64,000 nt of DNA from Rhizophagus irregularis (Eukaryota > Glomeromycota > Glomeromycetes > Glomerales > Glomeraceae): assembly GCF_026210795.1 (NCBI RefSeq), contig NC_089440.1:372001-436000 (forward strand). Direction: 5' to 3'. Of the stretch, positions 1 through 11,936 are shown one piece after another. The position numbers were made by a program, and so were the translations under genes. The stretch's first letter is position 1, and each line of letters opens with the position of its first letter. The notes below the pieces were generated by a model. It saw nothing but the letters and a program-made list of their open reading frames with translations, had not been told where the DNA came from and did no database searches.

Positions 1-163
1 TTGTATGTTTATTCATTCAACCTTAAATAATATAAATTATAAAAATATATGATTTGGAAAATTTTATTAATGTTACTATATATAATTAAATTCTATTTTG
101 TAATTTTCTTGGTGACATCACAAGAAAATGTAATCACGTGTGATCGGTGTGATTTCCACACAA

Positions 164-255
164 GATTTATCATGTGATTTTCATTGTAGAATAAATAAGG
201 TCGATCAAACTTTGTGCGTATAATTGTGTAATACAAATTTCTTTTTCTTAAAAAA
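164..255 (+). promoter_or_regulatory. Promoter block shared by BTB-TLDc genes 1, 2 and 4
   Basis: In order the block holds TTTATCATGTGATT, a GAATAAATA box, GTCGATCAAACTTTG, and GTAATACAAATTTCTTTTTC, then a T-run/A-run junction directly before the ATG. The same order occurs at 4976-5071 and, reversed, at 47198-47310. Conservation outside the coding region between diverged gene 4 and genes 1/2 suggests a real regulatory module. The factor that binds it is unknown. Confidence 0.55.
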
Positions 256-1757
256 ATGGCCTTTGAATATTCTCAAGAAATAAACAATGATTTGGAAAAA
301 TTATTTGAAGCAGAAGAAGAATATAACGTTATTATCTATTCTGGTGAAAATAACAATATAAAAGAATTTCATGCACATTCAATTTTATTACGCATTAGGT
401 CTCAATATTTTCGTTCAGCATTCTCTAAGGAGCGGTCTGAGAAGAAGGATGGAAAATATGTTTTTAATTTTCCTAATATTTCTCCCCAATTTTATAAAAT
501 TATTTTAAGGTAATGAGAAAAATAAGTATTGAAATAATATGTATTAATATAAACTACCACGATAACTTCAATATGTATATTTTTTTAATATTTAGATTTA
601 TTTATTGTGGGAAGATCGATTTGTCGAAATTACAGGGACCAGATATCCTAAAACTTTTGATAGCAGTGGATGAACTAAAAATTCAAACATTAATTCTTTG
701 TATTCAAGAATACTTGATTAAACATCAACATGAGTTTTTACAACAAAATCCTTTAGAAATTCTTGAAACTGTCTACCAACGTGAAACTTTTACAAATTTG
801 TGGAACTATTATCTTGAAGAAATTTGTGCTAAGCCAGATACATTGTTTAAATCTAATAAGTTTACAAATTTAAAAGCACCTTTATTAGAATTACTTTTAA
901 AAAGAGATGATTTATCATTGGACGAAATTGATATATGGGATAGCTTAATCAAATGGGGTTACGCTCAGCATCCTTCTATTCAACAAGATGTTAAGAAATG
1001 GAATAAAGAAGAAATTACAATTATGGAAAGAACTCTTCATAAATTTATTCCTTTGATTAGATTTTACCATGTAGATTCGGAAGATTTTTTTTTAAAAGTA
1101 TATCCTTTTAAAATATTAATACCTGAAGATATACTTGATAATGTACTTGCATTTCATATGGCACCAAGTAAGAAATCTAGTCTTAATATACAACCCCCTA
1201 GAAAGTCAAAAAATGTATATGGTTCTGTTATAATTGGACCACAACATTTTGCTATTTTTTCTAGTTGGATTGAAAAGAAAGATGCTTCAAGAAACATTCC
1301 TTATAATTTCAATTTACTTTATCGTGCTAGTAGGGATGGTAACACAGCTGCAGCCTTTCATACTAAGTGTAATAATAAAGGAGCTACTATTGTTATATTA
1401 AAAATTCCAAATTCGGAACATATATTGGGAGGTTATAATCCACTTCAATGGGGTTCAAATGCATGGAAGTCTACAAGGGATAGTTTTTTATTTTCATTTA
1501 CGAATAAAAATGATCATAACAGTGCAAAAGTGGGTCATGTTAACACAGATTATGGTAATGCTATATATTGTCATCAAAATTATGGACCAGCATTTGGCGG
1601 TGGTCATGATTTATTTCAAGATAGTGATAGTAAATGGAAAAATTATTCAGGTTTTTATTCTTATTCTGAAGTTGACATACCACAAAGTCATAAGTCGGGT
1701 TGTTATAATATTTTTGACGTAGAGGATTACGAAGTTTTTCAAGTTATTAAAAAGTGA
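256..1757 (+). CDS. BTB-BACK-TLDc domain protein (copy 1)
   Basis: Two exons, 256-509 and 596-1757, are joined by an 86-bp GT-AG intron (510-595). The intron splits an Arg codon, and the protein continues R-FIYCGK for 471 residues. Residues 1-120 hold a BTB/POZ domain ('YNVIIYSGE', 'HAHSILLRIRSQYF'). A BACK-like helical region follows at about 130-240 ('LLLKRDDLSLDEIDIWDSLI'). The last 180 residues are a TLDc domain ('LLYRASRDG', 'GGYNPLQW', 'FGGGHDLF', 'DYEVFQVIKK'). BTB proteins of this build usually act as Cul3 ubiquitin-ligase adaptors, and TLDc domains are linked to oxidative-stress responses and V-ATPase binding. That role is family knowledge, not shown here. The intron position is shared by all five copies in the window. 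The frame is intact. Confidence 0.93.
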
Positions 1758-2986
1758 ACAATTTGATTATTGATTTTGTCCAACCATTTTATAGAGGAAA
1801 TATTTTATTATTTGTTTAAATAAATATAAAAATAAATTCCAATAATTATTCATCATGTTAATCTGTGTACTTAAAATAGCTAAAATTTTTTTAAAAAAAG
1901 CAAATATTTCACGTATGTTTTTATTAATATTAACTGACTGATAGAATAAGCAATAAATTAAGTTTCAAGTTTGTTGATTTAGTTTTCACTTTATTAATCT
2001 ATAAATGTGATGACAGACCAGAGATAAATTAATCACTAATCATTATAACTGCTTACTAAACATTTTCATTTGGATTCTGTTAAAAATAATTTCATTTTTG
2101 ACTATAGAGATACTTGTTAAAACTATAATATTTCTTTATATAACGTAAATTCCCACTCATTGACATAATTTACAATGATAAATTAAAGCTTTACATTGGA
2201 AATCTATCGAATATTATTTTTTAAATATAAAATTATGAATTTAAAAATTTAAAATTTGATCTTGTTCATTGATCTTCCTTATAAATAAATCTCCAATTTT
2301 CCGCGAATATATCTGATTTTTGAAATCAATACAATAAATAAAACTGTTAATAAAAAAAAATTTTTAACTATTTGATAACAATTCTTTTTAAAAATTTAAT
2401 CTTTCATTATATCCAGTTCTAAAAGTTTGATCGCTATATCTTATAAAGGATAAAAGGAATTCATACGTTAGTATGATTACACCCTTTTGTAACAAACTAA
2501 ATTACACAACTACTTTATATATATATATATTGTACCCTGCTACTATATATAATTTTTTTTTTTTGCTATATATATAATATACTAAGAACTCCAAATTCAA
2601 ATAAAAAAGAAATGTTGACCATTCTTTATTATATACAGTCTTCGAGATTATCTAAAAAAATATTATTAATTTATTTAATAAAAAACCTCGCATACAAAAT
2701 TAAAATTTTAGTATTATTCCTATATAAATATTATTTTCTATTGACACTTATTATTTGACTAATTTAGCCCAACTTTTTATAATTAACAGGATTTTTAAAA
2801 TGTAAACTGGATGATAAAATCTTATAGAATATAAAATAATATAAATATCAGTACAATTATGGTACATGAGATTTCATACAGATCACGGAATTTGAGTATG
2901 ATTGGACAATTCATATTTGGTTATTTCGTATTTATTTATATTATAATTAGTATCAATTTAACTAATTTAGCAATGAAACGATACCC
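1758..2986. other. Gene-free AT-rich flank
   Basis: No ORF with recognisable motifs was seen. The first 500 bp repeat the flank of gene copy 2. The rest is AT-rich, with short TA repeats near 2518-2530 and 2565-2580. Confidence 0.6.
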
Positions 2987-3140
2987 CAGTAAATAGTTTT
3001 TGTATAAATTTATACCAGACGGGCTCATTGGCTCGAAATTAGCTCAAACTTATGCAAAAAATAATCCAAATTTAAGCCAATCTAGAGCCAATTATATAAT
3101 GAGCCCATTTGGTACAAATTTATACAAAAACTATTTACTG
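2987..3140. mobile_element. MITE-like inverted-repeat element, 154 bp
   Basis: The ends are inverted repeats of nearly 30 bp: CAGTAAATAGTTTTTGTATA at the left and its complement at 3121-3140. Matching inner blocks around GGGCTCATT follow. There is no coding capacity. A target-site duplication is not obvious because a second element abuts at 3141. Confidence 0.7.
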
Positions 3141-3380
3141 CATCAGGAATTTTTTTCCGTTTAAAATCCACATGGAAATCCACATCAAATACTGTGGAAA
3201 TATGTGGAAATCTAAATAGTTCCAGTATTTTCCGAATACCTTGTGACGAAACACGTGGTATTTTCAGCATAAGTCCACGAAATTCGGATATAGGATATTG
3301 GGAATGTGTGGAATTCCACGTATTTCTGAGCAAACCCACGTGGAATTACATGGACCGACCCACCTAAAAACTTCCTGATG
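3141..3380. mobile_element. MITE-like element with CATCAGGAA termini, 240 bp
   Basis: The termini CATCAGGAATTTTTT and AAAAACTTCCTGATG are inverted repeats with one mismatch over 15 bp. The interior repeats 'ccacatggaaatc'-type words. It lies directly against the previous element with no gap, so one may have inserted at the edge of the other, or both may be parts of one composite element. Confidence 0.6.
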
Positions 3381-3525
3381 TGGGTACTAATTTAGTAATC
3401 TATTTTTACACGTAACCTATTAAAAAATATTCATGAAAAAAAAAAATTTCATATCTACAAAAAATAAAAATAAAAATAAAAAATTTTTAACATAAAAAAG
3501 TTTTTTAAAAATCATAACAATTAAA

Positions 3526-3763
3526 ATGAGAGAAGAAAGCAATTTTAAATATTTTCTTCCCTTATGAAATTATGCCAACCATCTAATTCCTCATAATTAT
3601 GTTGCTAAAACTAAATATGGAAAAGCGAATCATGTTGTTGAATATTCAATTGAATATGTGGAGTCAAAACCTTTATTTAGAGTTTGTTTTGGTACAAATT
3701 TACAAGTGAAGTACAATCCTCCGTCAGAATCTTCAACGAATGCTGCTTGCAAATACTATCAGG
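3526..3763 (+). pseudogene. Fragment of an unrecognised coding sequence
   Basis: An open stretch from the ATG near 3526 is broken by a TGA at about 3565 and then runs open to 3762, with non-random composition ('VVEYSIEYVESKPLFRVCF'). It ends where a 200-bp insertion begins. I do not recognise the family. With no 5' or 3' continuation it is probably a relic, possibly split by the insertion. Confidence 0.35.
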
Positions 3764-3768
3764 TAATA

Positions 3769-3968
3769 GAGGCCTACAAACAGAACCGGAACCCAGAAAC
3801 TTGGGCCCAGCCTGAACCCAGTTCTGGGTTTGGGCTGGCAAATTTTCTTTCAATATTCACTCGGGCCAGGTCCAGGCCGGCACATGATTTTTCGTTAAAC
3901 CCGGATTTTCGTAACAAATTGATAATAATGATAGTCCGGGTTGTAAAATAAGAGTCCAATGCAGATCC
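3769..3968. mobile_element. GC-richer 200-bp insertion flanked by a 13-bp direct repeat
   Basis: CTATCAGGTAATA occurs at 3756-3768 and again at 3969-3981, as expected of a target-site duplication. The insert is much richer in G+C than its surroundings and contains imperfect hairpins (CAGCCTGAACCCAG against CTGGGTTTGGGCTG). It lacks terminal inverted repeats. It may be a SINE-like or other short retroelement; its class is uncertain. Confidence 0.55.
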
Positions 3969-4530
3969 CTATCAGGTAATATTTATTAAAGACTTTTTCT
4001 ATTGCAAATACTTAAAACTATTTTAAATTATTGGGAGCTTGAAGAAGGAGTCTGATCCTATTATTTGGTCTTAAATTAGTATCAAGTGTTGAAAAAATAT
4101 ATCTCTCTCCTTCACGTTGGAATATTTATTCGATTTTTGCTAAAGATCAATATGCTTCTCTAGAAACATGTCCCTTATCCAATGATTTAACTACTGCTTC
4201 AACTCGTTTTATCTTTTCAACTTTATCTAATTGCCAAAATTAACATTATATACATTTGAAATGTTACTTGCTTAAAGTTTATTTCATCTGTCTTATGAAA
4301 TATATTTTTCTTTTTCTGATTCAACAACATTTAATATGCGTTGTGATAGTGTTACCAGTATATTATCGATCGACGATAATATTGCCGGAAATTGCTCAAA
4401 AGTAAGTGTTTAACTTATAAAATTAATAGAATCTAAAATTTCTAAATTTCAAATTTTTAAATTAGCCAGAATTACGCATAATTCTGGCCGGAATTAAGAT
4501 TGCGCAAAATCGCATTTTTTAAAATGAGCA

Positions 4531-4674
4531 TCCTTAACTTACAAATCATGTGTACGATATTAACGTACGCACCGGCCGGAAGTTAAGTTTAACGTTATCA
4601 CGTGTAAGTGCATAACTCCCAATCTTGGGCCAGTGCGTACGTTAATATCGTACACATGATGCGTACATTAAGGA
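4531..4674. mobile_element. MITE-like inverted repeat, 144 bp
   Basis: The arms 4547-4572 and 4633-4658 are perfect 26-bp inverted repeats (inner part GATATTAACGTACGCAC). Imperfect pairing continues outward to TCCTTAA/TTAAGGA. There is no ORF. A related palindromic word, GCCAGAATT...AATTCTGGC, lies just upstream at 4464-4486. Confidence 0.7.
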
Positions 4675-4834
4675 ACCTCTTTTAAAATTACATGCCTCTT
4701 TTTGAATCACTAGATCAACCACTTTAACTTATATATTATATTTGTATAACAAAATTTGCATATTTGACCGATGAATTAAAATCCGCCGATATGTTGTAAT
4801 GCTGTATTAAATAAAAGTTTTATATTTATACGAA

Positions 4835-7207
4835 TTGTATGTTTATTCATTCAGCCTTAAATAAAATAAATTATAAAAATATATGATTTAGAAAAATTTA
4901 TTACTGTATTGTATAATTAAATTCTTATATATTTTATTTAAATTTTTACGAATTTGTAATTAGTGAACACAAGCCAAGATTTATCATGTGATTTGTCATT
5001 TGTAAGAATAAATAGGGTCGATCAAACTTTGTGCGTAAAATTGTGTAATACAAATTTCTTTTTCTTAAAAAATGTCCTTTGAATATTCTCAAGAAATAAT
5101 CAATGATTTGGAAAAATTATTTGAAGCAGAAGAAGAATATAATGTTATTATCTATTCTGGTGAAAATAAAAATATGAAAGAATTTCATGCACATTCAATT
5201 TTATTACGCATTAGGTCTCAATATTTTCGTTCAGCATTCTCTAAGGAGCGGTCTGAGAAGAAGGATGGAAAATATGTTTTTAATTTTCCTAATATTTCTC
5301 CCCAATTTTTTAAAATTATTTTAAGGTAATGAGAAAAATAAGTATTGAAATAATATGTATTGATATAAACTATCACGATAACTTCAATATGTATATTTTT
5401 TTAATATTTAGATTTATTTATTGTGGGAAGATCGATTTGTCGAAATTACAGGGACCAGATATCCTAAAACTTTTGATAGCGGTGGATGAACTAAAAATCC
5501 AAACATTAATTCTTTGTATTCAAGAATACTTGATTAAACATCAACATGAGTTTTTACAACAAGATCCTTTAGAAATTCTTGAAACTGTCTACCAACGTGA
5601 AACTTTCACAAATTTGTGGAATTATTATCTTGAAGAAATTTGTGCTAAGCCAGATACATTGTTTAAATCTGATAAGTTTACAAATTTAAAAGCACCTTTA
5701 TTAGAATTACTTTTAAAAAGAGATGATTTATCATTGAATGAAATTGATATATGGGATAGCTTGATCAAATGGAGTTATGCTCAGCATCCTTCTATTCAAC
5801 GAGATGTTAAGAAATGGAATAAAGAAGAAATTACAATTATGGAAAGAACTCTTCATAAATTTATTCCTTTAATTAGATTTTACCATGTAGATTCGGAAGA
5901 TTTTTTTTTAAAAGTATATCCTTTTAAAATACTAATACCTGAAGATATACTTGATAATGTACTTGCATTTCATATGGCACCAAGTAAGAAATCTAGTCTT
6001 AATATACAACCCCCTAGAAAGTCAAAAAATGTATGTGATTCTGTTATAATTGGACCACAACATTTTGCTATTTTTTCTAGTTGGATTGAAAAGAAAGATG
6101 CTTCAAGAAACATTCCTTATAATTTCAATTTACTTTATCGTGCTAGTAGGGATGGTAACACAGCTGCAGCCTTTCATACTAAGTGTGATAATAAAGGAGC
6201 TACTATTGTTATATTAAAAATTCCAAATTCGGAACATATATTGGGAGGTTATAATCCACTTCAATGGGGTTCAAATGCATGGAAGTCTACAAGGGATAGT
6301 TTTTTATTTTCATTTACGAATAAAAATGATCATAACAGTGCAAAAGTGGGTCATGTTAACACAGATTATGGTAATGCTATATATTGTCGTCAAAATTGTG
6401 GACCAGCATTTGGCGGTGGTCATGACTTATTTCAAGATAGTGATAGTAAATGGAAAAACTATCCAGGCTTTTGTTCTTATTCTAAAGTTGATATGCCACA
6501 AAGTTATATGTCGGGTAGTTATAATTCTTTTGATGTAGAGGATTATGAAGTTTTTCAAGTTATTAAAAAATGAATAATTTGATTATTGATTTTAGTCCAA
6601 CCGTTTTATGGAGGAAATATTTTATTATTTGTTTAAATAAATATAAAAATCTACAAATTCCAATAATTATTCATCAAGTTAATCTGTGTACTTAAAATCG
6701 CAAGTTCGCATTATTATAAATTTAATCAAAATTTATTATATTATTATTCTTTTAAGTATATTATTATGCCGTGAATAAGTTTTGAACTAGCTAAAAATTT
6801 TTAAAAAAAAGCAAATATTCACGTATGTTATTATTAATATTGACTGACTGATAGCTTGTTAATGAAATAAGCGATAAAATTAAGTTTCAAAATATATCTC
6901 AATTTTTTGAAGTTTGTTAATTTAGTTTTCACTTTTATTAATCTATAAATGTGACGACAGACCAGAAATAATCTAATCACTAATCATTATAGCTTAGTGC
7001 TTACTAAACATTTCATTTGAATTCTGTTATAAAGACTATAGAGGCGCTAGGTAAAATTATAATAAAATACTTACATAACGTATGTAATAATATGATCCAG
7101 TAAATTTTTGCTCAATGTCAATTTACAATAATGAATTAAAGTTATACATTGAAATCTATCGAACATCATTTTTTAAATATAAAATTATGAATTTAAAAAT
7201 TTAAAAT
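4835..7207. repeat. Segmental duplication, copy 2
   Basis: Direct repeat of 1-2255. It starts at TTGTATGTTTATTCATTCA, the same word that opens the window, and runs through gene copy 2 into its 3' flank. The copies differ by scattered substitutions and by indels in the non-coding parts. Confidence 0.9.
5072..6573 (+). CDS. BTB-BACK-TLDc domain protein (copy 2)
   Basis: Exons 5072-5325 and 5412-6573, with an 86-bp intron at 5326-5411, exactly parallel copy 1. The product is also 471 residues. It differs from copy 1 by roughly twenty scattered substitutions that cluster near the C terminus (for example 'SYMSGSYNSF' against 'SHKSGCYNIF'). All BTB, BACK and TLDc motifs remain and the frame is intact. 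The start is fixed by the shared ATG after the promoter T/A run. The very high identity points to a recent tandem duplication. Confidence 0.93.
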
Positions 7208-8194
7208 TAATTAATTAATTCATAATTTTAAGGTTGGTTACTGGACAAGTATTATTATTTGAAAACAATTTTTTTTTTTAGAAATTTGTTATTTGTGCCA
7301 ATGAATAAATTATTAACGCTTATTATTTTTAGGAATGCATAAATCAACCTAGATAAGCGATTACTACATTATATCCATCCATCTTCAGTTTCAATAAAAT
7401 TTTTTTTAATTTATCTATTTTTTGTATTTTTTTTATTTTTTTTCCTTTTTTTTATTGAGTTAGAAAGAGAAATGAAGATATGTTTTGGAGACGTGCAAAT
7501 AAATTTACTTTTATTTTCAATCACGTGATATAATTATGTTAGATTTGGCCGCAGGCGCAGTAATGTTGTAAGATCGATCAGCGTCACTAGCCGCAAGTTT
7601 ACTGCACCTGCGGCAAACTGCAAAATAATGGAAACATTTCCACATTTGTTAATCAGTATGGGTGATTATTAAATGAAATATTTTTATTGGAGATTATCCA
7701 AAAAATTGTATAATTAATGGGTCTCTTCAAATTTCTACTCCAAGTCTCTTCATAATGCGCAATAATCTTAACGAAACTTTTTTAATTTTTCTTTAAATAT
7801 GGACCGGATATTTGAAAACTAGTTCGCAAATTACCAAAAGATTAATTAAAAAATTATAATAATAAAAATAAATATACAATATACCATAAATATAATTTAT
7901 ACGACATTAAATTTAATTCGATGAAATTTTTTATTACTTTTAATATTTACCATTGTATATGACGTATTATCAATTTGTAACAATACATATACAGTATATA
8001 CATATGAAAATTAAAAAAGCTTTATGATATTAAAAAGGTCAATGAAAACCTTCAAGTTTGTACTTTTTTTTTTAAAAAAAATAACTAAAGAAATAAATTT
8101 TTCGTGTCAAATCTAACACTACTTTCCTTTCACTTATAGAGTTTAAAAATTTTTTTAATATGATTTAATTCCTATACAAAAATATTTAAAATAT
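6574..8194. other. Gene-free AT-rich stretch with one palindrome
   Basis: Flank of duplication copy 2, then AT-rich DNA. Positions 7548-7614 form a 67-bp imperfect palindrome with GC-rich arms (GCCGCAGGCGCAGTAA against TTACTGCACCTGCGGC), which may be a tiny MITE. No coding features were seen. Confidence 0.6.
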
Positions 8195-9014
8195 TTAAAA
8201 CGGATTTCTGCGATTATGATCAAAAGTAATTATGATTTTTGCGTTACGCCTAAAATAGAGAGAAATTATTATTATTAAATAATGATAGGAATACTTTCAA
8301 TGCTGACACAATAAAGTATACATACTTTGTATCCACTGTTCCTCCGATACTAAAAAAGGCTCCGTTATTGTATGTAGGCCACTCGGTTTGACCTGCATTT
8401 CTTTTATGCAATTCCTTGTACAAGTTATACTTTTCTTCTAGAGACTTATTTTTAAGTGGATGGTCTTCATATTCAAGGACATCGATACCTATTGAATTAC
8501 TGCCTCCGTTTAATTTTACCTAAGCATATAAATAATGATTAACTATTGTTCAAGCGTAACATATTCAATAGTCGAAAATAATAAACCGTCCGATAATTAC
8601 TTACTTTCCATGTAACTATAAGATATAGAGGACTCCCATTTGGTCCTCTTTGTCCAAAGATTTCATATGTTATCATTCCTTGTGAAGTGAACTTACCGAT
8701 TTTAGCAAAGAATTTTCTACAGAATGTTTGTATTAAAAAAATTTATTGTTTAAATGCACACTCTTATTTATTACGAAAACCTATAACATTTCTTACGATG
8801 GTTTTGGTGTCTCTCCTGGGTTTATACTCCAGTCCAGTGGGTTTTCGATTTCTCCAGGTGAGAAAATTTCAGGGGCGATAAGTTTCATTTCTCTATGTTT
8901 GTTATTAATTGTAACGGTTGCACTTGTTTTAAAACCTTTGAATTTTTTTGCAAATTGTCCTAAGAAAGTGAGAATTAATGGGATAGCAGTTTTAGCGACC
9001 ACGAGTTCCGCCAT
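8195..9014 (-). CDS. Unrecognised 192-residue protein, four exons; possibly actinoporin/cytolysin-like fold
   Basis: The exons are 9014-8797, 8716-8605, 8519-8326 and 8249-8195. All three introns (80, 85 and 76 bp) are GT-AG and the joined frame is open. The start is the ATG at 9014, because nothing upstream in frame is an ATG. Residues 1-25 form an apolar then basic, helix-like segment ('AKTAIPLILTFLGQFAKKF'). Alternating hydrophobic strands follow, with 'WSINPGETPKPS' and 'GPNGSPLYLIVTWK', and a last strand 'AKIIITFDHN'. An amphipathic N-terminal helix plus a beta-sandwich of this size resembles the pore-forming actinoporin / fungal fruit-body-lectin fold class, but that is a weak impression from layout. 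It could be another small beta protein. No signal peptide with a clear cleavage site was seen. Confidence 0.6.
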
Positions 9015-9119
9015 TATTAGTATTATTTTATTCAAGGAAATTTCTAATTTTCAGATATTCAGGAAGAGAGAGATTACTATATATATACAGTCCATATCCA
9101 CATAATCAAATGTTACAAT

Positions 9120-10115
9120 AACATAAAACAGTACATATCGGGTAATCTTGAAAGAAATGACAATAGCCACTTCGCAATATCAATTCCGATTTTTATGTAC
9201 GATACCATGGTTTCACATTTTTGACGTCGCACAATAACATAATTTTACATCATATTGATTAACAAATAAACTTTTTAATACTTTCATAAGCTTTAGATCA
9301 TGAATGAATAACTTTTAGAATTCTTTTGCTCCTTTCTTTAAAATTAGATTCAAATTTTAATATTAAATAGTCGTATAATTTTACAATTGATGATAATTAA
9401 TTCGCATTTTAATCATCACGCTACTGCGTATTAAGCAATCACGCCATTTTAAACGAAATCCGCTGTACGTTTATTTACAGTTGACTTAATACAGGAACGA
9501 GTGTTTCAAAGTTCGGTGGCTTTAATTTTGATTTATTCCCTTTTCAGAAATGATTTCCATGCAAAACTTGTAATGGACATACATGATGCGCATGATTTTC
9601 ATTGATTTTGGATACAAAAACAATTATTACAGTACACAACATCATTTCAAGACCATATTTATAAATTTCATTCATAAATATTTTCGTTTTATATAAACTT
9701 GAATCTGATGTTATCAAACGGTCAACGGTATCGAGACGATCAAATAAAAAATAATCCATTAATAAAAAATTCATTTTTAACGTTAAAACATTAATTTTTT
9801 TGAAGATGAGAAATGGTAATACACGCAACTATCACACTTTCAAAAGTGATAATAAAGAGGTTATTATATTTGTGATATTGTACTTGCATAGATACTACAT
9901 GCGAATAATGTAAAATGATTTTTATATTATAATTTATAAATTTATTTATTTATTTATTATTTTTTGTAACGAAAAAGTAACTTTGCTTTTTCTTGTATTT
10001 TAAGTTTTTCGCATTTTTCGCAAATATAATAATATATTTATTTTAATATTTATAATTTTCAATAAACGCCAATATTTCAATATTTATACTATGTATAGTG
10101 TATACAGTATAAGTT
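9120..10115. other. Gene-free stretch
   Basis: No supported gene. An ORF at 9544-9828 (minus) has no recognisable motif. A (TTTA)n run lies near 9940-9958, possibly the tail of an old LINE insertion. Confidence 0.5.
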
Positions 10116-10511
10116 GTAGGTAAGAATGGAATCCGGTGGATTCCGAATCTACATAATGTGGATTTCGGATTATATCATATCATGTGGAAATAGAATATTC
10201 CGTTTCCACATAAATTGTTTAATTAATAAAATGCAAAACATTACATTGGATCCCAATTGTAACTGATAATAAGACCATAGTCACAACTCACGAGGTTCCT
10301 TTTCAAGATATTTATTAGCTAAATCATCATAAAGTCTTTTTTTTAAAAAAAAAGAAAATATTCTTCTGGTTTGACATGGAAAGAAATTATGTGTCAAACT
10401 TCCAGTACAGTAAATACTGTAGGTTGGATCGTATGATATTCTATTTCCACATGACTTGATATGATCTGACACCACGTGAATTCGGAATATACCGGGTTCC
10501 ATTCCCACATA
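10116..10511. mobile_element. MITE-like element, about 396 bp, with about 80-bp inverted repeats
   Basis: Arm 10116-10197 and arm 10432-10511 are imperfect inverted repeats over about 80 bp. Landmarks are GGAATCCGGTGGATTCCG against its partner near 10480-10505, and ATGTGGAAATAGAAT against ATTCTATTTCCACAT. The centre holds T/A runs and no gene. Confidence 0.7.
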
Positions 10512-11936
10512 TATTATTATAAACGAAAAAAAGTTATCTTTAATAACCTGATTCCTTTAATCCTCTTCGCTGAATTATAAACGCCCCAAAAATATACCGA
10601 AAAAATTAATTGATTAAAAGAAAAATATTTTAGTTATTTTAGTTTATTTAAAATTTTAAATTTTCTTTTGAATTGTATCGTATTAAGAAAAAAAAATGTA
10701 TTGTTGATATATATTTCTTAAAAAAATTTCGTATTTCAAAAAAAAAAAAAAAAAAAAAATTTATTTTCTTAGAAATCATTTATCGAAATTCTTGCACATA
10801 ATCAGAACGAATTATGTAATTTAAAATCTTATTTTTATTTTATTTTTTTTTTTAAATAATTCGCGTGAATTCTAATTTAAAAAATATCAGGTTTATCGAT
10901 ATGGCGAAAAGAGACCTTTAATTTAATAGTTAATTTGATTTTAGTTTAGGATTTACATATTTAGTTTAGTTTTTTTTTATATATATATGATTAGTGAACC
11001 TTTAAATTAGAATAGTTTTAGGATAATTTTAGGATAGTTTAGATAGTTATAAACTTAGTTATAGGGTTTAGTATTTCGATACTTTGCTCTAAGTATTTTA
11101 AAATTAATTATGTAAATTTTAAATTTAAAATAATTAATAAAATGCGTTACTATTTCTTTTTTTTTTTAAAAAAAAAAAGATATGGCGAAAAGAGTACGAT
11201 GCACTGCAAATCCATTATAATCAAATTTCAAAATAGTTATTATATTTATTATATGACAAAAATAATATATTATAACTTTTCCAACTTTAAGATATCAGAA
11301 AACAAATTTGAACAATACATTTTTGCGATTTCGATAAATGAGTGTTGAAATATTTTCTGATTATATCAGTTAACTTCAGCCGGAATCAAAATTTTTATAA
11401 TTCTGGCCAAAATTAAGAACAATTGCTCCAATTTTATTGGTTCTCGAACCATTTTGATTAAGGTCACGTTTGATCCGATATAGCGAATATCCGTTATGTC
11501 GAATAAAATTCTGATAATATAATTTTAGAAATATAGTATTATATCATAGTTGTAGAAAAGAATTTAGCAAGATTTTTTAATTTTTAAATTATATAAAATT
11601 TTAGATTTGTTTGAAAAATTCTAATTGAACGTACGAACGAAATTATTTAAAATTATTTACGTCTAAACTTTAATATATTCTTTACGAAAACTTAATTCCT
11701 CAATATGCAGTAACTGCATATTTACTAACAATGTAGTAACAATGCAGTTACTGCATATTAAGAATCGTATTTCCATAAACAGATAAAGGTTACTATCGAA
11801 ATTTTTCTATCAAGATTGTTTTCTTTTTATTAAAAAACAAAAATTAAGGCGTAAAATATTTATATTAAATGCAAAAATACTTAATGAAAAGAATTAATTA
11901 ATTAAAAAAAAAAATGTTGATGTATATTTTTCACAA
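10512..11936. other. Gene-free, low-complexity stretch
   Basis: Long A and T runs (for example 10738-10760). A 49-bp palindromic repeat lies at 11369-11417 (listed separately). Two inverted copies of ATGCAGTAACTGCAT lie near 11706 and 11743. No gene was seen. Confidence 0.5.
11369..11417. repeat. 49-bp palindromic repeat, family copy A
   Basis: This is nearly self-complementary: ACTTCAGCCGGAATC pairs imperfectly with AATTCTGGCCAAAATTAAG. The same 49-mer occurs inverted at 22731-22779, and a partial copy sits at 4465-4498. It is a small dispersed hairpin-forming element. Confidence 0.6.

Larger units (their letters stand above)
1..2255. repeat. Segmental duplication, copy 1 (BTB-TLDc gene plus flanks)
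   Basis: The block matches 4835-7207 in the same orientation, covering the promoter, the whole BTB-TLDc gene and about 500 bp of 3' flank. Alignment begins at base 1, so the unit may extend beyond the window. Similarity ends near 2255, just after a shared AT-rich stretch. Small indels occur outside the coding part, for example about 20 bp missing from the copy 2 promoter. The exons are almost identical, which suggests recent duplication or gene conversion. Confidence 0.9.

Noticed and set aside
9544-9828. 94-residue minus ORF
   Set aside because: No motif, no flanking exons with splice sites, ordinary AT-rich composition; treated as chance.
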